Below, piece after piece: positions 52,905-62,437 of a DNA stretch of 64,000 nucleotides (position 1 is the first letter of the stretch; the number at the start of each line of letters is the position of its first letter). The notes beneath the pieces are model-generated. The model was not told where the DNA came from. It ran no database searches and was given only the letters and a program-made list of their open reading frames with translations. The position numbers and the translations under genes were made by a program. The DNA comes from DASQEH01 sp038237745 (GTDB lineage Bacteria; Actinomycetota; Actinomycetes; Propionibacteriales; Nocardioidaceae): NCBI GenBank assembly GCA_038237745.1, contig JBBRYJ010000001.1, positions 1 to 64,000 of the forward strand, in the 5' to 3' direction.

Positions 52905-52920
52905 ACTGAACAGTCAGTCA
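52905..52920. promoter_or_regulatory. TetR-type operator copy 6, oxidase/dehydrogenase promoter
   Basis: ACTGAACAGTCAGTCA (52905-52920) overlaps a rightward -10 box TAGACT (52902-52907), the same arrangement as copy 5. It lies between the divergent flavin oxidase and acyl-CoA dehydrogenase genes. Confidence 0.8.
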
Positions 52921-52968
52921 ATACTTTCGGTTCGGCTACGGCGACTCCCCCGGGCAGGTGAAAGTGTC

Positions 52969-54135
52969 ATGTACGGCCTCTCAGACAGCGACTTGGACCT
53001 GCAGGCCCGCGCGCGAGCCTTCGCTGACGAGCTGATCCCGTACGAGATACACGCCGAGCTGCACGAGGGGAAGCTCCCCGAAGGTGTCAGCAAGGAGCAT
53101 CACGATCGCGCGATCGCGCTCGGCCTCTACGCCACCAACCTCCCGACCGACCTGGGCGGTCAGGGCTGTTCAGTGCTGCAGCAGGTTCTGGTACAGGAAC
53201 AAGCAGGACGGGTCACCAACGCCCTCGGCTGGTGCATGCACACACCGCCCGGCTGGTGGCCCGAGGTCGCCAACGCGTACCAACGCGACAGATGGTTGCT
53301 CCCATCGGTGCGAGGCGAGAAGAAGGAGTGCTACGCGATCACCGAGGAGCTGGCCGGCTCAGACGTCGCAGCGCTCGCCACCACGGCTCGCCGCGACGGG
53401 GACGACTACGTGATCGACGGGGAGAAGTGGCACGTCACGTCGTACAACGACGCCTCCTACGCGCTGGTCCAGGCTGTGCTGACCGACGGGCCTCACGCAG
53501 GAGCCCAGGCGTTGTTCGTCGTCGACCTTCCCACTGCGGGCGTCCGGGTAGTGCGAACTCCCGCCTACACGCACACCATTGACCACCACCACCCGATCGT
53601 CGCCTTCGAGGGGGTGCGAGTACCGGCCACCCACCTCGTCGGCGACGAGGCTGCCGGAATGACGTTCGCCTATGAATGGTTCCGTTTCGAGCGGCTCATG
53701 GTCGCGGCACGATGCCTCGGCGCCGCCGACCGCCTGATCGGCGAGGCCACGGCGTTCGCACGTGATCGCGTCGTAGGAGGCTCGGCACTGCTCGACCGCC
53801 AACTCGTCCAGGCGATGCTCGCCGACAGCGTCACGGATCTGTTCGCGGCCCGGGCTTTGGTGTATGAGACCGCACGTTCGATCGACGAGGCGGCCGACCG
53901 AAAGGTTCTGCACGCCCGCTGCTCGATGGCGAAGCTGTTCGCCTCCGAGATGGCCAACCGGGTGGCCGACCGCGCGGTGCAGGTCTTCGGCGGCCGAGGC
54001 TACATGCGGGAGAACGTGGCGGAACGGTTCTTCCGCGAGCTCCGAGTCGAGCGGATCTGGGAGGGAGCCAGCGAGGTACAACGCGTCATCATCGCTCAGC
54101 AGCTCGCCCGACGCGGACTCGCTGCCCTCGTATGA
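52969..54135 (+). CDS. Acyl-CoA dehydrogenase
   Basis: The 388-residue flavoprotein has YAITEELAGSDVAALATTA and DGDDYVIDGEKWHVTS in the beta domain, and QVFGGRGYMRENVAERFFRE and RIWEGASEVQRVIIA at the C-terminus. It should introduce an alpha,beta double bond into the CoA ester made by the neighbouring synthetase. GGTGAAAG precedes ATG 52969. Related enzymes act on gamma-butyrobetainyl-CoA and short or branched acyl-CoAs; the substrate here is not determined. Confidence 0.9.
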   Translation: MYGLSDSDLDLQARARAFADELIPYEIHAELHEGKLPEGVSKEHHDRAIALGLYATNLPTDLGGQGCSVLQQVLVQEQAGRVTNALGWCMHTPPGWWPEVANAYQRDRWLLPSVRGEKKECYAITEELAGSDVAALATTARRDGDDYVIDGEKWHVTSYNDASYALVQAVLTDGPHAGAQALFVVDLPTAGVRVVRTPAYTHTIDHHHPIVAFEGVRVPATHLVGDEAAGMTFAYEWFRFERLMVAARCLGAADRLIGEATAFARDRVVGGSALLDRQLVQAMLADSVTDLFAARALVYETARSIDEAADRKVLHARCSMAKLFASEMANRVADRAVQVFGGRGYMRENVAERFFRELRVERIWEGASEVQRVIIAQQLARRGLAALV

Positions 54136-54252
54136 CCTGCCAGTAAGCAGCGGGCTCCAACCTAACCCCCTCGGCTGCGGCCAGCTGCGGGGCGATCGTC
54201 TACGCCTGCGCTGGAGCAACCGGCCAATTGAGCCTACGTTTTGAAGTCAATC

Positions 54253-54269
54253 AGTTACCTATAGTAACT
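54253..54269. repeat. AGTTAC/GTAACT inverted repeat in AT-rich gap
   Basis: AGTTAC (54253-54258) and GTAACT (54264-54269) flank CTATA in a stretch that is markedly richer in A and T than its surroundings (about 54230-54350). It lies about 90 bases before the frameshifted GGDEF-EAL gene and may be an operator or a transfer boundary. Confidence 0.35.
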
Positions 54270-54361
54270 ATCGGGTCTATCCTCGTCATACAACCGAAAA
54301 ACACACCCAACCCGGCAATCTTTGAACTCCCACTACCCGTGAGACGGGGCCCTGTTCAGCA

Positions 54362-56667
54362 ATGAACCTCAGGATCGCGCCCGCTGAGGGCAAGGTGGGC
54401 CTCGGCGTGCCCGGGTGGGTCCGCTTCCTCGTCTGGGGAACCGGTGTGCTCACGGTTGTCTACGGCGTATCGGTACTTCCGGGGTTGCGCAATGGCCCGT
54501 CTCCATTCTGGGAGGTCTGGGTCACCAGCGCCGTCTACGTCGGCGCATCTGCGGTCTGCGTGAGCCGGGCTGTCCTCGTGAGACAAGATCGCCTCGCTTG
54601 GACGGCGATGGCCGGGGCCCTGGCCCTCTCCAGCGCATCCTCGATCGGCTACGCGTTCGCCTTTCCGGGGCCGTACTACCCCTGGATCTCCTTCGCGGAC
54701 GTCGGGTGGCTGGCCTCCTATCCGCTGACCTACGTCGCGATCATCCTGCTCGTGCGGGCACGGTGGCACGGTTTCGAGTCAGCACCCTGCTCGACGGGCT
54801 GATAGCCGGGCTCGCCGCCGCGGCGGTCGTGGCCACCATCGTGTTCGGCGGCATCGCCGCCGTCAGTCGGCAGAGCACGCTCGTGCTGGTGGTCACCATC
54901 GCCTACCCTGTGGCCGACCTGCTCCTGGTGATGTTGGTGGTCGGGTTCTTCGCTGTGTCCGGCTGGCGACCTGGCCGCGCCTGGCTCACGCTCGGCGCAG
55001 GAATGCTGATCCAGGGTTTCGCCGACGCCGTCTACCTTCTCCAGGCCGCTGCAGGGACATACGTCGAGGCAACCTGGCTGGACTGGCTGTGGCTGGTGTC
55101 CTTCGCCTTGAACGCGGCAGCGGCGTGGCAGATCTCGCGGGAGCCGAAGGCTCCAACGGAGGACTGGCGCGCACTTGCCACTCCCGCAACGGCAACCCTG
55201 CTGGCTGCGGGAGTGCTGGGGTCGCAGTCACTGAGCGGCGAACACCGCGTCGCGGTCGTGCTCGCACTCGCGGCCATCGGACTCGCCACACTTCGTACCT
55301 CCCTCACGTTCCGCGAGGTCAGGGGTCTCGCCGAGGTACGCCGTCAGGCCCTGACCGACGATCTCACCGGACTTCCGAACCGGAGGTCGCTCAACCGGGC
55401 CATAGACGAACGAATGGCCGAGGGGGTCCCGTTTGCGCTGATGCTGATCGACCTGGATGGGTTCAAGGAGATCAACGACACTCTCGGCCACAGCGTCGGG
55501 GACACCCTGCTCGCCCTGGTCGGCCGGCGCTTCGGTGACGCCCGACGCGCCTCCGACCACCTCGCTCGCCTGGGTGGAGACGAGTTCGCCCTGCTTGCGG
55601 GAGGACCTCTCGACAAGGAGGGTGCCATGACGGCGGCCAGAAACATCCTGGACAGCCTGACAGCGCCCTTTCCCCTCGACCCGGTGCTGGTCACCATGGA
55701 GGCGAGCGTGGGTATCGCCATGTTCCCCGCTCACGGCACGTCTGCGTCGCAGCTGTTGGCCTATGCGGACGTCGCTATGTACAACGCCAAACGAGGTCAC
55801 GTGGAGTGCGTGCTCTACGATCCACGGTTCAATGCCCACAGCGTGGACAAGCTCACGGCCGTCGGTGAGCTGCGGAGAGGACTGGCACGCGGCGAGCTGG
55901 TCGTGTACTACCAGCCCCAGGTCGACCTGCTGACGGGCGAGCTCGTCGGCCTGGAGGCTCTCGCTCGTTGGGCGCACCCGGAGCGTGGCCTGTTGGCTCC
56001 AGCTGAGTTCCTCCACCTCGTCGAGCACACCAATGCGATGCGTCCCTTCACAGACCAGCTCCTGTCACAGGTGCTGAGCCAGCTGCAGCAATGGAGTGGC
56101 GGCGCCCTGTCGGTCCCGATCTCTGTCAACATCGCCGCACCAAGCCTCGTCGACGTCGGCTTCCCGAGCACGGTGAGCACTCTGCTTCGCGAGCACGAGG
56201 TGTCTGCGCGGCTGCTCGTCATCGAGGTGACCGAGAATGCCGTCATGGCCGATGCCGACCGCGCGGTGCACATCCTCGAGCGACTACGTGACATCGGTGT
56301 CCTGGTGAGCATCGACGACTTCGGCACCGGGATGTCCTCCTTGCAGCGGTTGCGCTCTATGCCCGTCGACGAGCTGAAGATAGATCGCTCGTTCGTCACC
56401 AACATGGTCGACGACGACCGTGACGCCGCGAGCGTGGAAGCCGCCGTGACGCTCGGCAGACGACTACGTCTCCGCGTGGTGGCTGAAGGGGTCGAGAGCG
56501 TGGCCGTTCGTGCCGAGCTGATCGCCTTAGGGTGCGTCCGTGCGCAGGGCTACCTCTACAGCGCCCCGCTGCCGGCCGCTGCTCTCGAACAGTGGGCTGG
56601 GCGTCGTGACACAAGTCCAGGCAGGCACCCAGACGCCGCCTCACAGCTCCCGAATGTGTCCGCCTGA
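54362..56667 (+). pseudogene. Membrane GGDEF-EAL protein split by a frameshift
   Basis: ATG 54362 encodes four or five membrane helices up to LLVRARWHGFES and then stops at 54802. One base short, near 54773, the other frame continues RVSTLLDGLIAGLAAAAVV and further helices, then GGDEF (ARLGGDEFALL) and EAL (GLEALARWAHP, DDFGTGMSSLQRL) domains to 56667. The combined length of about 768 residues is natural for the family. Both catalytic motifs are intact, so either the frameshift is recent, it is a sequencing error, or a downstream start yields a shortened protein. Confidence 0.75.
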
Positions 56668-57050
56668 CAGACCATGTCAAGAGTCTGCAGACATCGGGTT
56701 CCGGCATCGCGCCGTGCGTGTCGTCGAAGCGGGGCCGCGCGACCAGGACGTGCGAGAGAGATCGCGGCGGGCGAATTTGCCTAGCGTGGCGACGCACCGA
56801 AATTACTTTGCCAGCGGCTCTCAACAGGGTGGTCAGCGTCACTGGAGGGAACCCCCGCGAATAGCCTCAAACCGGAGTCCAACGTATACGCTTAGTGATA
56901 TTCTAAATACTTAGAGTGACTAACTGGCACCACCACATCACACGATAGAACCAATTGACACTCGCGCCAGACGTTTTCAGCCTCGCCTCACCCAGCCCGT
57001 TCTGCCACCGTGGCAGAGTCCGTCCTACACATCACGAGCAAGGAACCCTC
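56668..57050. other. Intergenic region with AT-rich promoter-like patch
   Basis: No gene is seen. A short AT-rich patch at about 56883-56955 carries the inverted repeat TCTAA-ATAC-TTAGA (56902-56915), flanked by TTAGT and ACTAA. At 57001-57017 a perfect palindrome, TCTGCCAC-C-GTGGCAGA, lies 33 bases before the small secreted peptide gene. The two elements look like operator sites for that gene. Confidence 0.5.
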
Positions 57051-57281
57051 ATGACTTCTCACGTTCTCCGCCGCGTCTCCACCTCGGCCCTCGTGCTCGT
57101 CGCAACCGCAGCCATAAGTCTGGGCGGATCCAGCGACGCCTTCGCGAAGACCTCCACCTGGGAGAAGCCCACCCCCACCGGGCACACCACCCGCACCTCC
57201 ACCTGGGAGAAGCCCACCCCCACCGGGCACACCACCCGCACCTCCACCTGGGAGAAGCCCCAGCCCGTTACGGCGTTCTAA
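57051..57281 (+). CDS. Small secreted tandem-repeat peptide
   Basis: The 76-residue product has a signal peptide (RRVSTSALVLVATAAISLGG...AFA) and a mature part of about 43 residues made of the 15-residue unit TSTWEKPTPTGHTTR, present twice, plus TSTWEKP. The product is rich in Thr, Pro, Trp and Lys and has no Cys. AAGGA lies seven bases before ATG 57051. No family is recognised. It lies between two c-di-GMP signalling genes, so it may be an exported matrix or surface peptide under the same control; that is inference only. Confidence 0.7.
   Translation: MTSHVLRRVSTSALVLVATAAISLGGSSDAFAKTSTWEKPTPTGHTTRTSTWEKPTPTGHTTRTSTWEKPQPVTAF
57150..57260 (+). repeat. Perfect 45-bp tandem repeat
   Basis: Two identical 45-bp units at 57150-57194 and 57195-57239 are followed by a partial third at 57240-57260. 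The units keep the reading frame of the secreted peptide (15 residues each). Exact identity at the nucleotide level indicates a recent duplication and possible copy-number variation between strains. Confidence 0.9.
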
Positions 57282-57324
57282 CGAACGTGACCCACGAGCG
57301 TCCTGATCCCGGTACGGTACGCAT

Positions 57325-60045
57325 GTGACGCGCACGCGCCCGGGGGCAAGCACGCTCGGACTCCGTCTGGCCAGCCTGGGCACTCTCGTGCTCGGGCTGG
57401 CTGCGGCTGCGCTGGTCATCGATCTCGTTCCCACCCCGCAGCACCGCAGCAGTACTCTCGCTTTCCTCGCCCTCGGAGCGGTCCTCGTCGTCTTGCAGAC
57501 CCGCCCTCGCCGGGTCACCACGAGCGGGAGTGTCGAAGGCATTCCGCTTGACGAGGTGCCGTTCGTTCCGATCCTCGTCATGCTGCTCCCCTGGCAGTGC
57601 CTCGTCGTGATCATGGTTGCCTCACTGGCCAGCAGTCTCGTTCGCCGCCGGCACTGGCTCAAGACTGCCTTCAACCTCGGTCAGCTGCTGTTTGCCGGTT
57701 CGCTGGCCATCGCCGTGGTCTCACTTCTCACCACCGGGCCCCGAGTGAGGCCGCACGAATATCTCGTCGGTGTCGGGATGTTCGCCGCCCTCGTATTGAC
57801 CGCCACGTCTGCGCTGGCCGTGCGTGGCATCGCCGCGTTTGCCTCGGGCTCGCCCTACCCCCCGATGGTGAGAGAGCTCACTGGGCGGTTCGTACCCTGG
57901 GTCGGAGCCATCACCCTCGGCGGAGTCGCGGCCTTGTGTGTCGGTGTGTACCCCGTCTCGGCAATACTCCTCATCGGAGTCGTGCTCTTCTTCTCCCGCG
58001 CGTATGCGGCGTCGGTGAGCGAGCAGAACGGCCGGCTCAGGGCTGAGCGCCTGCAAGAGGCCATCATCTCGCTGCGAAGCCATACCGACTCGTCTGAGGT
58101 ACAAGGCGACCTGCTGGCGGCGGCGAGGGACCTGCTGGGGGCGGAGGTCGCCGACATCGTCTCGGCTGATGAGCCGGACTCGGTGCGGTCGACGAGCGTT
58201 CCGCTCATCGACGACGAGCGGTTGCGCGTCGACAAGCGGATCGGGGGCGAACAATGGGACACCGACGACCGCGACACGCTGCTCACGCTTGCGGGGGTCG
58301 CAGGAGACGTCATGCGGTCGGCAGACCTGATCGCGCGTCTGCGCACGATCACGAACTCGCAGACCGAGGGTGTCATCGCGCTGGACATGAGGACCCGCAT
58401 CACGTTCGCGAACCCTGCTGCTGTGCGCATGCTCGGGTGTTCGGACGACGATCAGCTGCTCGGTCGTCCTCTGCGCGACACGCTCACGCTGCGGACGCGA
58501 CGCATCCCCGTTGACTTTGCCAGCATGGTCGCGGGCCAGCTCGTCGCCCACGACGCCGACGCGACCCTCGGACCGCCGGACGGTGAGACCCTCGACATCG
58601 CCTACAGCATCACGCCGCTGCGATCCGAGGGTGCCCACGTCGGTGCCGTCCTGGTACTCAGAGACGTCACCGAGCGACGAGCCTTCCAGGACGAGCTCAC
58701 CCGTAGAGCCCTTCACGACGAGCTGACCGGGTTGCCGAACAGACGCCTGCTCCTCGAGCGCCTCGACCATGCCACCGCCCGTAGCGGCAGGACCGGGCTC
58801 CACCACGGACTTCTGTTCCTCGATCTCGACCGGTTCAAGCTTGTCAACGACTCTTATGGCCACATCATTGGCGACAAGCTGCTCATGCTCGTCGCTGCCC
58901 GGCTGAAGGAAGGTCTCTCGCCATCGGACTCCCTGGCCCGGATGTCGGGAGACGAGTTCATCGTCCTGGTGGAGGACGCCGCCGACATGGAAGCCGTCAC
59001 CTCAGTGGCCGAGAAGTTGCTGCAGGTGCTGCAGAAGCCCTTCACCGTCGACGGGCACAGCATCTTCATGTCCGCGTCCATAGGAGTCGGGCTCACCCAG
59101 GAAGACCAGGCTCGAGACGTCACCCTTGCCACCATCGACGCGGCCGCGAACGCCGCCAAAGCGTCCGGTCGCAACTGCTACTGCGTCTCGACCGATCCAT
59201 CGGTCGACGAGACGCGCTCTCGGCTGGACCTCGAGATGGGGTTGCGCCAGGGGCTCGAGGAGGATGAGCTCGAGCTGCACTACCAGCCCATCGTCACCGC
59301 GGACACGGGCTTCGTCACTGGAGTCGAGGCGCTTGTGCGTTGGCGGTCCCCGCAACGCGGCATGCTCTGGCCTCAGCAGTTCGTGCCCGTCGCCGAGGAG
59401 ACCGGGCTCATCGTGCCGATGGGCAAGTGGGTCCTGGAGGACGCCTGCCGGACCCTGCGGGAGTGGACTCTCGACCATCCGGACCGGGCACCGCTCCGGG
59501 TGGCGGTCAACCTCTCCGCCCTGCAGTTCGCACAGCACCGTCTCGCGGACGATGTGGCAGAGACTCTGGCGTCCACAGGGCTCCCGGCGCGGCAGCTCTG
59601 CCTGGAGATCACCGAGACGGTCCTGATGAGCGACACCGTCGGCACGCTGTCGACGCTCGATGCGCTGCACGAGCTCGGGGTCGCCGTCGCGATCGACGAC
59701 TTCGGGACCGGGTACTCGTCGCTGTCTTACCTGAAGCGGTTCGCGATCGACGTGGTGAAGCTCGACCGCACATTCATCGAAGGGCTCGTGACCGATGCCG
59801 TCGACGTGGAGATCGCGAGTGCCGTCATCCGGCTGGCGGACGCGCTCCATATGAGCACCGTCGCCGAGGGCGTGGAGACCGAGAGCCAGCGCCAGATGTT
59901 GGTGCAGCTCGGCTGTCCGCTGATCCAGGGGTACCTCACATCGAGGCCCCTCCCCGCCGCAGACTTCCTCAAGTTCTGGGCGGGTACCTATCCCGAAGCG
60001 GACGTCGACCCTGAGCTCAGCCCGGTCGAGCCGGCAGGTCTCTGA
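57325..60045 (+). CDS. Membrane PAS-GGDEF-EAL c-di-GMP protein
   Basis: The 906-residue protein has six to seven membrane helices (about 12-225), a region that looks GAF-like, a PAS domain (about 340-450, ending VLVLRDVTERR), GGDEF with SGDEF at 541-545 and RxxD-like residues before it, and EAL with EALVRW at 668-673 and DDFGTGYSSLSYL. Both domains appear catalytically competent. A TACGGT hexamer (57313-57318) ends six bases before GTG 57325 and there is no ribosome-binding site, so the mRNA is probably leaderless. Confidence 0.9.
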   Translation: MTRTRPGASTLGLRLASLGTLVLGLAAAALVIDLVPTPQHRSSTLAFLALGAVLVVLQTRPRRVTTSGSVEGIPLDEVPFVPILVMLLPWQCLVVIMVASLASSLVRRRHWLKTAFNLGQLLFAGSLAIAVVSLLTTGPRVRPHEYLVGVGMFAALVLTATSALAVRGIAAFASGSPYPPMVRELTGRFVPWVGAITLGGVAALCVGVYPVSAILLIGVVLFFSRAYAASVSEQNGRLRAERLQEAIISLRSHTDSSEVQGDLLAAARDLLGAEVADIVSADEPDSVRSTSVPLIDDERLRVDKRIGGEQWDTDDRDTLLTLAGVAGDVMRSADLIARLRTITNSQTEGVIALDMRTRITFANPAAVRMLGCSDDDQLLGRPLRDTLTLRTRRIPVDFASMVAGQLVAHDADATLGPPDGETLDIAYSITPLRSEGAHVGAVLVLRDVTERRAFQDELTRRALHDELTGLPNRRLLLERLDHATARSGRTGLHHGLLFLDLDRFKLVNDSYGHIIGDKLLMLVAARLKEGLSPSDSLARMSGDEFIVLVEDAADMEAVTSVAEKLLQVLQKPFTVDGHSIFMSASIGVGLTQEDQARDVTLATIDAAANAAKASGRNCYCVSTDPSVDETRSRLDLEMGLRQGLEEDELELHYQPIVTADTGFVTGVEALVRWRSPQRGMLWPQQFVPVAEETGLIVPMGKWVLEDACRTLREWTLDHPDRAPLRVAVNLSALQFAQHRLADDVAETLASTGLPARQLCLEITETVLMSDTVGTLSTLDALHELGVAVAIDDFGTGYSSLSYLKRFAIDVVKLDRTFIEGLVTDAVDVEIASAVIRLADALHMSTVAEGVETESQRQMLVQLGCPLIQGYLTSRPLPAADFLKFWAGTYPEADVDPELSPVEPAGL

Positions 60046-60083
60046 CGCATCGCCCACCTCCCGGCTGGGTGTCGGTCTCGACC

Positions 60084-61040
60084 TCAGTGGGTACTTCGGG
60101 TGGCCAGACGTGCCTTCAGCCGGTCCCGCTTGTCCTCGAAACGAGACGCCTGGTCGTCAAGTCCCTCGAGGAAGTCCGTCAGCTCCATCCGCGCCTGCTC
60201 ACCGTCTCCCGACAGGCCTTCGAGCTCGAACACCTTCCAGAAGCGCAGTACCGGCATCACGACGTCGTCGCGGTGCTGTCTCAGGTCGTAGATCCCGTCG
60301 ATCGCCATCTCGACGGCCTTGCGCTGGAACCCGGGGATGTCCGCTCCGGGCATCTCGAACGTCTTCACCACCTCGGTGATGGCACGCATGGTCTGGTTCG
60401 GATCGAGCTCCAGGGCTGCGTTCAGCAGGTTCCGGTAGAAGATCATGTGAAGGTTCTCGTCCGCCGCGATCCGCGCCAGGAGCTGGTCGGCCACCGGTTC
60501 CCCGGTGGCTCTCCCGGTGTTGCGGTGGGACACACGGGTCGCAAGCTCCTGGAAGGAGACATACGCCAACGACCTGAGCACGCTCTGGTCGTTTGCTGAT
60601 CGGTAGCCCTTCGCCATGTGCGCCATCCGAAGCCGCTCGAGCTCTACGGGGTCCACCGCTCGGGTGACGCTCAGGTAGTCCCGCAGCGCTAGACCGTGTC
60701 TGCCCTCTTCGGCGGTCCAGCGATGCACCCAGTCACCCCAAGCCTCGTCGCGCCCGAACAGAACAGCGATCTCGTGGTGGTAGCTCGGGAGATTGTCCTC
60801 GGTCAGCAGATTGACGATGAGCGCCGAACGGGCTACATCCGACAGCTTGCTGTCCGCTTCCGTCCACGGCTCACCCCCGAGGACTCCGTCGTACGTGCGT
60901 CCGTCGCTCCACGGTATGTACTCGTGGGGGAACCACTCCTTCGCTACCGGTATGTGCCTGTTGAGCTCGCGCTCGACGACCGGGTTCAGCTCGAGGAGAA
61001 GCTCTGTCGAGGTGAGACTGCGTGAGGCTGCGATGGTCAT
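60084..61040 (-). CDS. Acyl-ACP desaturase (ferritin-like di-iron)
   Basis: The 318-residue protein has the two di-iron motifs EEGRH and DENLH in helices WTAEEGRHGLALRDYL and IAADENLHMIFYRNLL, and FPHEYIPWSDGRTYDGV near the N-terminus, typical of soluble DesA-type desaturases. It should insert a double bond into ACP-bound fatty acids to adjust membrane fluidity. Two TACG-N4-CGTA sites lie just upstream of the start at 61040, suggesting repression by a TetR-type lipid regulator. Confidence 0.9.
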   Translation of the reverse strand: MTIAASRSLTSTELLLELNPVVERELNRHIPVAKEWFPHEYIPWSDGRTYDGVLGGEPWTEADSKLSDVARSALIVNLLTEDNLPSYHHEIAVLFGRDEAWGDWVHRWTAEEGRHGLALRDYLSVTRAVDPVELERLRMAHMAKGYRSANDQSVLRSLAYVSFQELATRVSHRNTGRATGEPVADQLLARIAADENLHMIFYRNLLNAALELDPNQTMRAITEVVKTFEMPGADIPGFQRKAVEMAIDGIYDLRQHRDDVVMPVLRFWKVFELEGLSGDGEQARMELTDFLEGLDDQASRFEDKRDRLKARLATRSTH

Positions 61041-61066
61041 GGGCGTCGATTCTGCGAGGTGGACCC

Positions 61067-61093
61067 TACGATGGCGTAACCTACGCTACCGTA
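61067..61093. promoter_or_regulatory. Tandem TACG-N4-CGTA operators
   Basis: TACGATGGCGTA (61067-61078) and TACGCTACCGTA (61082-61093) are two inverted repeats of the same form, 15 bases apart from centre to centre. They lie 27 to 53 bases upstream of the desaturase start codon, on or near its promoter. Confidence 0.65.
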
Positions 61094-61135
61094 ACCGATC
61101 GTTCGATGACACCTGCCGGCTCATTCGCGGCGGGC

Positions 61136-62384
61136 TCAATGGAAGGACAGCACCCTCGCGCTCGCCCACAGACCAACGGTCGCGAGAGCCACAGCAGCGG
61201 GCACCGTGACTATGCCGAGCCAGGTGAACCTGACCAGTGACGGCGACAGGTCGTCTTCGGCGAGGACGCGCCGCCAGAGCAGCGTCGCGAGAGAACCGGT
61301 GAAGGTGAGGTTCGGTCCGACGTTCACTCCTATCAGGACCGCCAGAACAGCAAGCGGCCCGACGGCGGACGCCGGAGCCAGCAGGATCAACAGGGCGGGC
61401 AAGTTGTTCACGAGATTGGCGAGCAGGACGCCGATCAGCGCGAACGTCAGCAAGGCCACGAGCCCTTGCGACGTTGGCACGCGCCCTGCGATCCCAGCGG
61501 CCCAGCCCGTTGTCGACGACGCCGCGCACGACGACGGCCAGGCAGCAGACGAACAGAAGGAACGGCAGGTCGACAGCCTTCGCAACAGCCACCGGTCTTG
61601 TGTAGCCGCGTCCCAGGGCGTGAGCGCCCAGTACCACGGCTCCCCCGATGGCCAACCAGTAAGGCTCGAGCTGGGTGAAGGACGTCGCGACAAAGCCGGC
61701 GAGCGTTGCGGCGAGCACAGCCAGGGCGGCCTTGGGCACATGTATCGACTCACACTTCTCGCGGGTCACCTGTTCGTCGAGCTCCCGGTGGAACACCACC
61801 CGGAACACGACGTACTCCGTGACGAGGACGGCCACGAAGGGAAGTGCCATGAGACGGGCGAAGCCCACCAATGTGAGACCGCTCGCGGCAATGGCGAGCA
61901 GGTTCGTGAGGTTTCCCATCGGCAGCAGTAGCGAGGCCGAGTTCGCCAGATGCCCGGCGGCATAGACGTGCGGTCGTGGAGAGACTCCCATCCGCTTGAC
62001 GGTCGTCAGGACGACCGGGGTCAGCAGTACGACGGTGGCATCCAGGCTCAACACCGAAGTGACCACCGCCGAGAGCACGAAGACGTTCAACAGCAACCGC
62101 GCCGCGCCGCCATCGCTGGTCCGGGACAACCATTGTCCGGCCGCGTCGAACAGCCCCTCCGACGCGCTGGCGTGCGCGAGCACGAGGACTCCAGCCAGGA
62201 AGAGCAGGACCGGTAGCAGTCGGTCCAGCTCGTCACCGACGTCTCTTACCGACACAGCTCCGACCCCGACCAGTATCGCTGCTGCGGGAAGTGCGGCAAC
62301 TGCCTCGGGTAACCCGTGCGGTCGCCGCATCGCGGTGAAGAGCACGAGCGAGAGCAGCGCGACGGCCGCGATCTCCCCGGACAT
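61136..62384 (-). pseudogene. ArsB/SLC13-type permease with frameshift
   Basis: ATG 62384 encodes a polytopic permease (FTAMRRPHGLPEAVAALPAA, LNVFVLSAVVTSVLSLDATV, NSASLLLPMGNLTNLLAI) of the ArsB/citrate-type ion transporter class. Near 61490-61505 (VVDNGLGRW) the frame must change by one base to continue AGIAGRVPTSQGLVALLTFA, LANLVNNLPALLILL and NVGPNLTFTGSLATLLWRR to TGA at 61136. The C-terminal half, including the conserved NNLPA loop, is cut off from the N-terminal half. It is a pseudogene or a one-base sequence error. Confidence 0.75.
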
Positions 62385-62437
62385 GAGGCAGCGAAGGTAT
62401 CCGACGGCGGCGGGGTTAGGGAGCCGGCGACCTCCGG

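Noticed and set aside
57150..57260. CRISPR array
   Set aside because: The 45-bp units are directly adjacent without spacers and are in frame within a signal-peptide gene.
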